A DNA stretch of 64,000 nucleotides from Actinacidiphila sp965342175 (lineage in GTDB: Bacteria > Actinomycetota > Actinomycetes > Streptomycetales > Streptomycetaceae), in the NCBI RefSeq assembly GCF_965342175.1, contig NZ_CBDRBL010000015.1, positions 1 to 64,000 of the forward strand, in the 5' to 3' direction. Of this stretch, positions 35,019 to 43,543 are shown piece by piece (position 1 is the stretch's first letter; each line of letters starts with the position of its first letter). A model generated the notes under the pieces. The model was not told where the DNA came from. It ran no database searches and was given only the letters and a program-made list of their open reading frames with translations. A program made the position numbers and the translations under genes.

Positions 35019-35338
35019 CTTTTCGGGGGCCTCTCGCGCCACCGCTCCTTGCGCGGGCCGCCGCGCACACGGCACGAGTCCACGACGGCGGCGCACCATC
35101 CCCGCGAAGCGGCACGGTTGGCCATGCGGGCGGCGACGGCGCCCCTTCGCGGCGAGCCGCCCACCGCCGGCCTGCCCCACGCCTCCCCTGCCGCACGGCC
35201 ACCTCCGGACCTCCGGAGAACCTCCAGCATCTGATGTGCAGTCAATTGCATGGATATGGACAGACTTTCACGGAGCACCGGGCCGAAGGCGCGCTACCTT
35301 CCGGTAGTGACCCTCACCCCGCAGGCCCGGGAGCAGCC
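35019..35338. other. Intergenic region before the flavin monooxygenase gene
   Basis: No gene in the first 200 bp. The segment 35225-35275 is AT-richer and probably carries the promoter. Just before the monooxygenase start there is an 11-codon micro-ORF (GTG 35307 to TGA 35342). Confidence 0.45.
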
Positions 35339-36535
35339 TTGACCGACACCACGCCATCCGCCGGCACCTCCGCGTCCACCTCCGACCGCGTACCGAGCAC
35401 GGCCGCGCCCGACGCCATCGTCGTCGGAGCCGGCCCCGGCGGTCTCGCCGTCGCGGCGTCGCTGCGGCACCGGGGCGTGCGCACCCTGGTCGTCGAGCGC
35501 TCGGGTGCGGTGGGCGCCTCCTGGCGCGGCCACTACGACCGGCTGCGCCTGCACACGACCAGACGCCTGTCCGCACTCCCCGGTCTGGGCATCCCCCGGG
35601 CGTACGGGCGCTGGGTGGCCCGCGACGACGTCGTGCGCTACCTCGAGCAGTACGCCGAGTTCCACGACCTCGACATCGCCACCGGCATAGCGGTCGAACG
35701 GATCGAGCCCGCGGCCGACCCGGCGGCGGGGTGGGTGCTCCCGGCCACCGGCGGACGCCTCCTGACCGCCCGCAGCGTCGTCGTCGCCACCGGCTACAAC
35801 CACACGCCGCACCTGCCGGACTGGCCGGGCCGCGACACCTTCGCCGGGGAGTTGCTGCACGCCTCCCGCTACCGCAACGGCCGCCCGTACGAGGGCCGGG
35901 ACGTCCTGGTCGTCGGCGTGGGCAACACGGGCGCCGAGATCGCCGTGGACCTCGCCGAGTCCGGCGCGGCCCGCGTCCGGCTGGCGGTGCGCACGCCCCC
36001 GCACATCATGCGCCGCTCCACCGCCGGGTGGCCCGCGCAGCGCACCGGGATCATGGTGCGCCGCCTCCCGACGAGGCTCGTCGACGCCATCGCGCCCTCC
36101 GTGGAGCGCGTCTTCGTGCCGGACCTGTCCGCGTACGGGCTGCCCCGGCCGGTGGGCGGGCTCTACTCGCGGGTGCGGGAGGGCTCCATCCCCGTCCAGG
36201 ACGTGGGCATCGTCGCCGCCGTCCGTTCGGGGAAGGTCGAGCCCGTGGCCGCCGTCGAGGGCCTCGCCGGACACGAGGTGCTGCTCGCCGACGGCACGCG
36301 GATCACTCCGGACGCGGTGATCGCGGCCACCGGCTACCGGCGCGGCCTGGAACCGCTCGTCGGCCACCTCGGCGTCCTCGACGAGCGGGGCAGGCCCCTG
36401 ACGCACGGCCGCCGCACCCCCGAGAACGCCACTGGCCTGTACTTCACCGGCTTCACCAACCCGATCAGCGGGATGTTCCGCGAGATGGCCATGGACGCAC
36501 GCCGCATCGCCAAGGCGGTGGCGGCGCGGCGCTAG
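35339..36535 (+). CDS. Flavin-containing monooxygenase-type oxidoreductase (398 aa)
   Basis: A cytosolic FAD/NADPH enzyme predicted to hydroxylate amines, sulphides or ketones. The FAD-binding motif is VVGAGPGGLAVAASL (about residues 28-42), and the second Rossmann motif is VVGVGNTGAEIAVDLAESG near 191. ATGYNHTPHLPDWPGRDTF resembles the FMO ATG-containing motif. I choose TTG 35339 (LTDTTPSAGTSAST), because the frame upstream is blocked by low-complexity sequence and GGGAG sits 6 bp before it. The start overlaps the stop of an 11-codon micro-ORF (CTTGA), suggesting coupling. Confidence 0.85.
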   Translation: MTDTTPSAGTSASTSDRVPSTAAPDAIVVGAGPGGLAVAASLRHRGVRTLVVERSGAVGASWRGHYDRLRLHTTRRLSALPGLGIPRAYGRWVARDDVVRYLEQYAEFHDLDIATGIAVERIEPAADPAAGWVLPATGGRLLTARSVVVATGYNHTPHLPDWPGRDTFAGELLHASRYRNGRPYEGRDVLVVGVGNTGAEIAVDLAESGAARVRLAVRTPPHIMRRSTAGWPAQRTGIMVRRLPTRLVDAIAPSVERVFVPDLSAYGLPRPVGGLYSRVREGSIPVQDVGIVAAVRSGKVEPVAAVEGLAGHEVLLADGTRITPDAVIAATGYRRGLEPLVGHLGVLDERGRPLTHGRRTPENATGLYFTGFTNPISGMFREMAMDARRIAKAVAARR

Positions 36536-36564
36536 CCCGGCGCCCCCCAGGGCGGGGCGAGGGC

Positions 36565-36939
36565 TCACCCCGCGGAGCCGCGAACCCGGGCGGCGGACGG
36601 GTACTCCCCCATCAGCCCGGTCCCGTGGGCCAGGAGGGCGCCCGCGAAGACGACGCCCGACGCCGCGATCGTCACGACGGAGATCCGGAACGCGACCTGC
36701 CGCTGCGGCGCCCACCCGGTCCTTCCCTCCGGGTCCGGGCGCCCCGCGGAGCAGGCGGTGACCAGGACGGGCGCCGCACCGGCGCCCGCGACGCACAGCC
36801 ACGCGAGCGGGTACGAACCACCGAGCCACACCACGGGCACCGAGAGCAGGGCGGCCGACGCGGTCTCCGACGCCAGGAGGCGGAGCGGCGCGGGCGCCCG
36901 GTGCGCGCGGCGGGCCTCAGTCGCAGTGGCACCGGCCAC
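36565..36939 (-). CDS. Small membrane protein (124 aa)
   Basis: GTG start at 36939 with only weak upstream AGAAG. Hydrophobic segments include ALLSVPVVWLGGSYPLAWLC, LCVAGAGAAPVLVTAC and ISVVTIAASGVVFAGALLAH, giving three probable membrane helices around a basic, Gly/Arg-rich loop. I do not recognise a family. It lies 47 bp downstream of the MFS gene on the same strand and may be its operon partner. Confidence 0.6.
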   Translation of the reverse strand: MAGATATEARRAHRAPAPLRLLASETASAALLSVPVVWLGGSYPLAWLCVAGAGAAPVLVTACSAGRPDPEGRTGWAPQRQVAFRISVVTIAASGVVFAGALLAHGTGLMGEYPSAARVRGSAG

Positions 36940-36985
36940 GGGGACTTCTGACGCATCGTCACACCGGTGCCGCGAGCCGCCCGCC

Positions 36986-38290
36986 CTACGCCGCGAGGGG
37001 CAGCCCCCCGGACTCCGGGGTCGCCCGACGCCGGATCACCAGTGACATGAGCGCCGCGAGCGCGCACAGCGCCCCGGCGGAGTACCAGACCGCGTCGTAG
37101 GAGCCGAAGGCGTCGCGTGCCGCGCCGCCGAGGAAGGCGACCAGGGCGGCGCCCACCTGGTGGGAGGCGAGCACCCAGCCGAAGACGATGGCGCTGTCGG
37201 CGCCGTAGAACTCGCGGCACAGGGCGATGGTGGGCGGGACGGTGGCCACCCAGTCCAAGCCGTAGAAAACGATGAACAGCACCATGGGCGGGTGCACGGA
37301 GTCGCCGAGGAGCACCGGCAGGAACATCAGCGACAGCCCGCGCAGCCCGTAGTAGGCGGCCAGCAGGCGCCGCGGGCTGAAGCGGTCGGTGAACCAGCCG
37401 GACGCGACGGTGCCCGCGATGTCGAAGACGCCGATCACGGCGAGCAGGGAGGCGGCGGCCGTCACCGCCATCCCGTGATCGTGCGCCGCGGGCACGAAGT
37501 GGGTCTTGACCAGCCCGTTCGTCGAGGCGCCGCAGATGGCGAAGGTCCCCGCCAGCAGCCAGAACGGGCCGCCCCGGGCGGCGTCGGACAGGGCCCTGAC
37601 CGCACGCGTCGCCGCCCCCGTCACCGGCGGCGGCTTCGGCACGAACTCCGTGGCGCCGTAGGGGGCCAGGCCCACGTCGGCCGGGTGGTCCCGCAGCAGC
37701 AGGTAGACCAGGGGCGCGACGGCGACCGCGGCTCCCGCGACGGTGAGCGCCGCGGCGCGCCAGCCCACCTGCTCGACGATGACGGAGAGCAGGGGGAGGA
37801 AGATCAGCTGCCCCGCCGCACCGGCCGCGGTCAGGATGCCCGTGACCAGGCCGCGCCGATGCTCGAACCAGCGGTTGGTGACGGTCGTCGCGAAGGCCAG
37901 CGCCATGGAGCCGCTGCCGAGTCCGACGAGCACGCCCCACAGGAGCACGAGGTGCCAGCTCGCGGTCATGAAGACGGTCAGACCGGCTCCCGTCGCGATG
38001 GTGAGGAGCGCGGCCGCCACGACTCGGCGGATGCCGAAGCGGTCCATCAGCGCCGCGGCGAACGGCGCCGTCACCCCGTACAGGGCGAGGTTCACCGACA
38101 CCGCGAGCCCGATCATGCCCCGCGACCAGCCGAACTCGCCGTTCAGCGGCTCGATCAGCAGCCCGGGCAGGGAGGCGAAGCCAGCGGCGCCGATCAGCGT
38201 GACGAAGGCGGCGGCGGCCACCCACCACGCGCGGTGGAGGCGTGGGTTGCGGAACGTGCGCGGGTTGCGGGACGTGCGCGGGTTGGACAT
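36986..38290 (-). CDS. MFS transporter, oxalate:formate-antiporter-like (434 aa)
   Basis: Twelve-helix major facilitator. The typical MFS loop RFGIRRVVAAALL occurs after helix 2, and NRWFEHRRGLVTGILTAAGA matches helices 4-5 of the OFA/monocarboxylate group. LPGLLIEPLNGEFGWSRGMI is the helix 1-2 region of that group. The substrate is probably an organic anion. I start at ATG 38290; an upstream ATG at 38479 overlaps the divergent AraC-type gene and would add a Pro/Asp-rich tail. The N-terminus carries a three-fold NPR-T/L-x-R repeat encoded by an 18-bp tandem repeat. Confidence 0.88.
   Translation of the reverse strand: MSNPRTSRNPRTFRNPRLHRAWWVAAAAFVTLIGAAGFASLPGLLIEPLNGEFGWSRGMIGLAVSVNLALYGVTAPFAAALMDRFGIRRVVAAALLTIATGAGLTVFMTASWHLVLLWGVLVGLGSGSMALAFATTVTNRWFEHRRGLVTGILTAAGAAGQLIFLPLLSVIVEQVGWRAAALTVAGAAVAVAPLVYLLLRDHPADVGLAPYGATEFVPKPPPVTGAATRAVRALSDAARGGPFWLLAGTFAICGASTNGLVKTHFVPAAHDHGMAVTAAASLLAVIGVFDIAGTVASGWFTDRFSPRRLLAAYYGLRGLSLMFLPVLLGDSVHPPMVLFIVFYGLDWVATVPPTIALCREFYGADSAIVFGWVLASHQVGAALVAFLGGAARDAFGSYDAVWYSAGALCALAALMSLVIRRRATPESGGLPLAA
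38236..38289 (-). repeat. 18-bp tandem repeat, about three copies, inside the MFS gene start
   Basis: The unit CGCGGGTTGCGGGACGTG (plus strand) repeats with a few changes and encodes NPRTSR-NPRTFR-NPRLHR on the minus strand. Confidence 0.8.
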
Positions 38291-38477
38291 GCGGGGCTCG
38301 CCGGGGGTGCGGGGCCGGCCGGGCTTTCGGAGGTCGCGGAACTGCCGGGATGCGTCGGGGACCCCGTCGGCCAGGGTCTGCGCGGGAAGTTCGGGGGGCT
38401 GGGTCACCGGATCAGCATCGGGCACGGTTTCCGGCGGAACGAGTGGCCGGATGGCCAGGTTGTGCAAGGATCGGGCC

Positions 38478-39503
38478 ATGACCCCGTCCCTGGAGGCTTC
38501 TTCACGGAACGTCGCTCCCGGCGCACCGGTGCGCCACCGGGTCGCCGTCCTCGTCCAGCACGGGGTGATCCCCTTCGAAGTGGGCATCCCGCACCGCATC
38601 TTCGGCGGCGCGAGGGACCGCGCGGAGGCCGACCTGTACGAGGTCGTGACATGCTCCCCCTACGGCCCCGGGCCGGTGCGCGCCGACGCCGACTTCGACC
38701 TCCACGTCGCCCACGGACCCGAGGTGCTGGCGACGGCCGACACCGTCATCGTCCCCGCCGCCCACGAGCGTTCCGTCGCTCACACGGAGGGCCGCCTGCC
38801 CGAGGAGGTGGCGGCCGCCTTCGCACGCATCCGCCCCGGGGCCCGGCTCGTGTCCATCTGCACCGGCTCCTACTTCCTCGCCGCGGCCGGCTACCTGGAC
38901 GGTCTGCGCGCCACCACGCACTGGTCGAGCACGGACCACTTCCAACGGCTCTTCCCCCAGGTGCGGGTCGACCCGGACGTGCTGTACGTCGACAACGGCG
39001 CCGTCCTCACCTCGGCGGGCGTCGGCTCGGGCGTCGACCTGTGCCTGCACCTCGTGCGCCGCGACCACGGCAGCGCCGTGGCCAACGCCAGTGCGCGCCG
39101 TACGGTCGTGCCGCCGCACCGGGAGGGCGGACAGGCGCAGTACATCCAGCGGCCCGTCCCGGAACCCTCGCGGGCCGGCACGGCCGCGGCACGCTCCTGG
39201 GCCCTGGAACGGCTCGACCAGCCGCTGACGCTGCGCGAGCTCGCCGAGCGCGAGGCGATGAGCGTGCGCACCTTCACCCGCCGTTTCCGGAAGGAGGTGG
39301 GCACCAGTCCCGGGCAGTGGCTCACGCAGCAGCGCGTCGAGCGGGCCCGGCACCTGCTGGAGTCCAGCGATCTGCCGGTCGACCAGGTCGCCCGGCGAGC
39401 CGGGTTCGGCACGGCGGCCTCCATGCGGCAGCATCTGCAGGCCGTCCTCGGCGTCTCGCCCAGCGCCTATCGGCGTACTTTCCGGGCGACGGAGGGTTTC
39501 TGA
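38478..39503 (+). CDS. GATase1-like / AraC-family transcriptional activator (341 aa)
   Basis: An N-terminal DJ-1/PfpI-like domain (about residues 20-190; RHRVAVLVQHGVIPFEVGIP and RLVSICTGSYFLAAAGYLDG, with the nucleophile-elbow Cys) is joined to a C-terminal AraC helix-turn-helix pair (about 235-335; LTLRELAEREAMSVRTFTRR, VDQVARRAGFGTAASMRQHL). This is the FtrA/GlxA type of regulator. The ATG at 38478 follows AAGGA. It is divergent from the MFS transporter, whose expression it may control. The ligand is unknown. Confidence 0.92.
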   Translation: MTPSLEASSRNVAPGAPVRHRVAVLVQHGVIPFEVGIPHRIFGGARDRAEADLYEVVTCSPYGPGPVRADADFDLHVAHGPEVLATADTVIVPAAHERSVAHTEGRLPEEVAAAFARIRPGARLVSICTGSYFLAAAGYLDGLRATTHWSSTDHFQRLFPQVRVDPDVLYVDNGAVLTSAGVGSGVDLCLHLVRRDHGSAVANASARRTVVPPHREGGQAQYIQRPVPEPSRAGTAAARSWALERLDQPLTLRELAEREAMSVRTFTRRFRKEVGTSPGQWLTQQRVERARHLLESSDLPVDQVARRAGFGTAASMRQHLQAVLGVSPSAYRRTFRATEGF

Positions 39504-39582
39504 GGCGGCGCCTCGCGGCGCCGGCGCGCGCTCTGCCCACAAGGCGCGTCGCAGGGGAGGTGGCGGCGCCCGTCACACTCGG

Positions 39583-40056
39583 TCAGAAGGCGGGGCGGCG
39601 GATCAACCCGCCCACGGACTGCGCCGGGACGACCGCCGGACGCACGCTGCGGTCGATCTCGCACCAGATCTGCTTGCCGGCGCCCTCGCGCTGCCAGCCC
39701 CAGCGGTCCGCGAGGCCGTCCACGAGTTCCAGTCCGCGGCCGCCGGTCTCGTCGTCGTCGGCGTGCCGCGGGCGCGGCGGGGCGTCGCTGGCGTCGGCCA
39801 CCTCGACGCGGACGGTCTCCTGCCGACCGCTCTGCGGGGCGCCGGAGGAGCGGAAGAGCATCCGCAGCACAGCGGGACAGCCGGTGTGCACCACCGCATT
39901 GGTGACGAGTTCGGAGATGAGCAGGATCAGCGTCTCGGCGACCGGTTCGTCGTCTCCTATGCCGGAGCCCGCGAGACGCGAGCGGGCCCACCTGCGGGCC
40001 CGGCCCACCTCCGCGGGATCGGGGCCGACCTCAAGCTGAACCTGGAGCACCTGCAC
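39583..40056 (-). CDS. RsbW-like histidine-kinase-fold ATPase (157 aa)
   Basis: A HATPase_c_2 protein of the serine-kinase anti-sigma type. The N-box ELVTNAVVHTG and the G1-type motif DDDETGGRGLELVDGLADRW are intact, giving a full ATP-binding fold. The GTG start (VQVLQVQLEVGPD) at 40056 has no strong ribosome-binding site. Such proteins in Streptomyces bind sigma factors or anti-anti-sigma proteins. The STAS protein 5 kb downstream is a possible partner, but this is only inference. The gene is divergent from the TPR gene with nearly 600 bp between them. Confidence 0.9.
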   Translation of the reverse strand: MQVLQVQLEVGPDPAEVGRARRWARSRLAGSGIGDDEPVAETLILLISELVTNAVVHTGCPAVLRMLFRSSGAPQSGRQETVRVEVADASDAPPRPRHADDDETGGRGLELVDGLADRWGWQREGAGKQIWCEIDRSVRPAVVPAQSVGGLIRRPAF

Positions 40057-40643
40057 CGCTCACACCATCCGAACCGGCGGACACATCGCCTCGCGCCTCA
40101 CCAGGGTCACCTTCCGTGACCTCTTCGCCACCCAGCATGATTGACCCGCCGACACCACAACAAGCGCTTCGGGCATATTCCAGCGCAAGGGGGTACGAGT
40201 GCTGCATACTGTGCGGTGCTCATTACGGGTCGAAAACGCACAGCCCTGCCCAGGCAGCCCACCGCGCACCGAGGCACCGCTACTGCCGCATCCGTCGCGT
40301 TTCACCACCACACGCACCCGATGGAGCGTACCCGAGGCGGGCTCGGATCCAGGGTGTGACGAGTCACACCTCGGGCACAACCTGATATCAGCTGCCGGAC
40401 ACTCCTTATCCATGGCGAAGACGTCACAACCGGCACTTGCCGCAAAGAGCCTGAATCGCCAGCCGGATGGCGGCCGCGCCGACCGCCCGGGAACGGACCC
40501 GTACGCGGTCTGCGCGACCTGGTCGAAGTGCGCTCGGACGGCGCTCGGACGGCGCTCGAGCAGCGCTTTGCAGAAGCGTGAGGCACGTGTGACGCAAACC
40601 CGCGTAACCTCCTCCGCAGGAGCTCCAGAGGGGATGGGTCACG
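40057..40643. other. 587 bp between divergent genes, contains an operator-like palindrome
   Basis: No gene is supported. The region is less GC-rich than its surroundings (particularly 40140-40240 and 40385-40430) and holds the palindrome at 40353-40370. It probably carries the divergent promoters of the kinase-like and TPR genes. Confidence 0.5.
40353..40370. promoter_or_regulatory. Palindrome GGTGTGAC-GA-GTCACACC
   Basis: Eight-bp perfect arms around two bases, in the middle of a long divergent intergenic region. The TGTGA/TCACA arms resemble a Crp site, but the spacing is 4 instead of 6, so another regulator is as likely. Confidence 0.6.
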
Positions 40644-41747
40644 GTGGGCACACAGGACGGCCAGGACCGGGCGCAGGACGGCCTGGAGGAAGGTCCCGGC
40701 GCAGGTCCGGAAAGCGGCCCCCAGGACGGCCCGCAGGATCCGCTCGAGTTGCTGCGGCTCGGCGACGCCGCCCTCGACGCGGGTGAACTCGCGCAGGCAC
40801 GCCTCCACTTCGAGACCGCCGAGCGGCTGATGGTCGCCGACCCCGCGGCCCCCGACGCCCGGCGCGCCGCGGCGCTGCGCGGCCGGGCCGTCTCCCATCT
40901 GCTGGCCGGTGAGGTGCGCTACGCCTCCCACCTGCTCGAGGAGGGCATCAACCGGCTCGAGCGGCGGATCCAGCCGGACGGCTCCCGGCCCGACCCCGAC
41001 GCGCTGCTGCTGCTGTACATCGCGGCCATCGGCCCGTACACCGACCTGGGCGCCTACGCCCGCGCCGCCCACGCCGCCGAGCAGGCGCTCAACCTCGCTC
41101 CCGCGGCAGGTGATCCGGCCCTGGTCGCCCAGATGCACCGCAGCATCGCCCGCACGCTGATCGTCGCGGGGCGCACGGACGAGGCCGAGGCCTCGCTGGC
41201 GAAGGCGCAGGAGCTCTACCAGCGCCTGGACCTGCCCACGGAGCTGGCCCACTGCCACTGGATGCGCGGCTATGTCCACTCCCAGGACGGGGATCTGGAA
41301 CAGGCCGAGCGGGAGTTGCGTACCGCCCGCGACATGCTGTCCGCCGGACGGTCCGTGCTGTTCACGGTGCAGGTCGAGGTGGAGCTGGCGGACGTGCTGC
41401 GGCGGCGCGGTAAATCCGTCGAGGCCGAGGACCTGCTGATCCGCCTGCTGGACGAGCTGGGCCCGTGGCGCGGCGCCGTCCACGCCGGCGGCGCGCACCG
41501 GCTGCTCGGGCTGCTCGCGGAGGAACGCGGCGACCCCGAGGCCGCGGAGGAGCACTTCGTGTCCGCACTTGCGCTGCTGGAACGCGCGGGAGCCGCCGGG
41601 GACCTCGCGGACATCTGCCGGCTGCTGGGCGACCTGCTGCGCCGTTCCGGGCGGGTGGAGGCCGCGTTGGACGCCTACCGGACGGGCCTGGGCCACCGGG
41701 CGGCGATCGGCACCACGACACTGGGCCCTGCACCGGCCGACTTCTGA
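40644..41747 (+). CDS. TPR-repeat protein (367 aa)
   Basis: After a short low-complexity N-terminus (MGTQDGQDRAQDGLEEGPGA), the protein is all helical with about six TPR-like units. Examples are LLRLGDAALDAGELAQARLH, ARAAHAAEQALNLAPAAGDP, MHRSIARTLIVAGRTDEAEA, HCHWMRGYVHSQDGDLEQAE and DICRLLGDLLRRSGRVEAAL. It is probably a cytosolic scaffold or regulator. The GTG at 40644 follows GAGGGG. No DNA-binding domain is present. Confidence 0.85.
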   Translation: MGTQDGQDRAQDGLEEGPGAGPESGPQDGPQDPLELLRLGDAALDAGELAQARLHFETAERLMVADPAAPDARRAAALRGRAVSHLLAGEVRYASHLLEEGINRLERRIQPDGSRPDPDALLLLYIAAIGPYTDLGAYARAAHAAEQALNLAPAAGDPALVAQMHRSIARTLIVAGRTDEAEASLAKAQELYQRLDLPTELAHCHWMRGYVHSQDGDLEQAERELRTARDMLSAGRSVLFTVQVEVELADVLRRRGKSVEAEDLLIRLLDELGPWRGAVHAGGAHRLLGLLAEERGDPEAAEEHFVSALALLERAGAAGDLADICRLLGDLLRRSGRVEAALDAYRTGLGHRAAIGTTTLGPAPADF

Positions 41748-41790
41748 CCGACCGCCGGCTCCCGACCGGCCGCTGCCTTCTCTGACCAGC

Positions 41791-41858
41791 CGACCGGTGC
41801 ACCGGCCGACCGGTGCACCGGCCGACCGCTGACCCGGTAGGCCGCTGACCCGGTGGGC
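41791..41858. repeat. GC-rich tandem and palindromic repeat between convergent genes
   Basis: CGACCGGTGCACCGGC (itself partly palindromic) occurs twice in tandem (41791-41806, 41807-41822) and is followed by two degenerate units around CCGCTGACCCGGT. It lies just before the stop of the minus-strand GH16-like gene and may act as a bidirectional terminator. Confidence 0.75.
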
Positions 41859-41875
41859 CGGCGCACCCTGCCGGC

Positions 41876-43426
41876 TCAGTGCTCGCGGAGCGTGTCCGCA
41901 TAGCCCGTGCCGCCCGCGGCGAGGCCGTGGACCGCCTTCTCCACCTCCGCCAGCGACTGGGCCTTGCCGGCGTCGTGGTAGAACCAGTCGACCTTCATGT
42001 CCCAGGTGCGCTTCCCGGAGAACGGCAGGTCGACGAACCAGGCGTTGAAGTTCGCCGACATGTCCCGGGTCGGGTAGTACGTGCCCGAGGTGCGGAACAG
42101 TTCGTGCCCGTCGAGGCTGTAGGTCACCACGCCGTGCGCGGCCGTGGTGACGAGCGTGTGCCACCCCTCGAGGCTGGACATCGTGGGCCTGGTCACCCGG
42201 TCCCCCTCCCTGGCGCTGTGCCACGTCGTCGTGTCGAGCCGCGGGCCCGGCGCTCCCCAACCGCCGTTGGGCTGGTACTCGTTGTCGAGTTCGCTGTACT
42301 CGGCGCCGCGGCGGGGCGAGATCATGAAGAAGGTCTCGTTGACGTGGTCGCCGTTGCGGCCGGCCGCCGGTTCGTCCGCGAAGTGGATCCGGGCGGCGAA
42401 GGTCCCGGTCAGGAACTTCAGGCCGGTGGTGTGCACCTCGGCCTGGGTGGTGCCGCGCCGCGTCCCGTCCGTGGCGGCGCGCAGCCGCAGGACCTGGCCG
42501 CCCAGGGCGTCCTTGTCCGCGGGGAAGCTGACGCCTCCCGCCGACCACGTGCCGGGGATGCCGGGACCGCCCCCGCTGGTGCGGACGAGCCAGCCGTGGG
42601 CGCGCAGCGCCGGGTCGCGGGGGCCGCTGTAGCGGAAGTCGTCGAAGAAGATCCCGGACGGCGGTGCGGGCCGTGCCGTGCCCGCGGCGGAGGCGGCCCC
42701 CGGTGCCGGCCGTGCCGTGCCCGCGGCCGAGGCAGAGGCAGAGGCGGTAGCGGAGGCGGAGGCCGCCCCCGTGGGGGCGGGCGCGGCGCCACCGCCTGGC
42801 TCGTCGCCCCAGACCTGCCTGCCGTCCAGGTAGCCGGTCACCAGCCGCGACGCCTGGAAGGTGTCGCGGCCTGCGCTGAAGGAGCGGTCGTCGCGCTGGT
42901 CCACCGTGCCGCCCGGACGGTACAGCTGGACCCCGACGGCGCCGCTTTTCGCGCCGGGCGCGAGCGTGCCGGCGGCCTTACTGAAGGTGACCTCGAGGTA
43001 GTGGTCGGCGGTCGGCGTCGTACGGTCCATGGCCACGGTCCGCCCGTCGACGTCGGAACACCCGACCGAGGCCTGCACGCAGTTGAAGGCGTACGGGGCG
43101 CCGCCGCCGTCCTGCGTGTAGTAGTACCGGATCGCCACGTCGGACAGCCGTATCCGGTGGCCGGAGGTGTTGACGACCTCCAGCCACGGCCGGGCGGTGG
43201 CCGCGGACACCGGCGTGCCCGCCTTGTAGCGGACGGTGATCTCCGGGGGCGGCGAGTGCGTCCCGCGCCAGGCGGGGACCAGTGCCGTGACACCCGCGCC
43301 GACGGCGGCCGCCAGCAGCAGGTACCCGGCCGCCCTGCGGACGGCGCGGCGCCGGTCGCCGCGTCCTCGGGGGACGGGGGGCCCGGGCCGGACGGAGGGT
43401 CGGAGGGAGGGGCGGGCAGAACCCAC
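41876..43426 (-). CDS. Secreted/anchored CBM3-like + GH16-like protein (516 aa)
   Basis: Residues 1-32 are basic, and 33-50 form a membrane helix (GYLLLAAAVGAGVTALVP), a signal anchor or signal peptide. Residues 60-190 match a cellulose-binding module 3-like domain (EITVRYKAGTPVSAATARPW, NTSGHRIRLSDVAIRYYYTQ, NCVQASVGC with a disulphide pair). A low-complexity Ser/Thr/Ala linker follows. Residues 260-515 form a jelly-roll GH16-like domain (GIFFDDFRYSGPRDPALRAH, EYSELDNEYQPNGGWG, GWHTLVTTAAHGVVTYSLDG). The acidic pair SELDNEY is where GH16 enzymes have catalytic ExDxE; here the order is E-L-D-N-E. The glycosyltransferase is next on the same strand. Confidence 0.82.
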   Translation of the reverse strand: MGSARPSLRPSVRPGPPVPRGRGDRRRAVRRAAGYLLLAAAVGAGVTALVPAWRGTHSPPPEITVRYKAGTPVSAATARPWLEVVNTSGHRIRLSDVAIRYYYTQDGGGAPYAFNCVQASVGCSDVDGRTVAMDRTTPTADHYLEVTFSKAAGTLAPGAKSGAVGVQLYRPGGTVDQRDDRSFSAGRDTFQASRLVTGYLDGRQVWGDEPGGGAAPAPTGAASASATASASASAAGTARPAPGAASAAGTARPAPPSGIFFDDFRYSGPRDPALRAHGWLVRTSGGGPGIPGTWSAGGVSFPADKDALGGQVLRLRAATDGTRRGTTQAEVHTTGLKFLTGTFAARIHFADEPAAGRNGDHVNETFFMISPRRGAEYSELDNEYQPNGGWGAPGPRLDTTTWHSAREGDRVTRPTMSSLEGWHTLVTTAAHGVVTYSLDGHELFRTSGTYYPTRDMSANFNAWFVDLPFSGKRTWDMKVDWFYHDAGKAQSLAEVEKAVHGLAAGGTGYADTLREH

Positions 43427-43543
43427 GGGAGCTCCTGGTGCGGTGGAGGGGCGGTGCCGGGGGCACGCCGTGCGGTCTCCGGGGCGCGTCGGACCGCGGT
43501 GGATCCACCGCGGCGGGATGGGGGTACGGCGCAGCGGACGCGG

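Noticed and set aside
40116..40385. 89-codon ORF between the divergent genes
   Set aside because: Contains ordinary-looking codons but no ribosome-binding site, crosses the palindrome and resembles no family.
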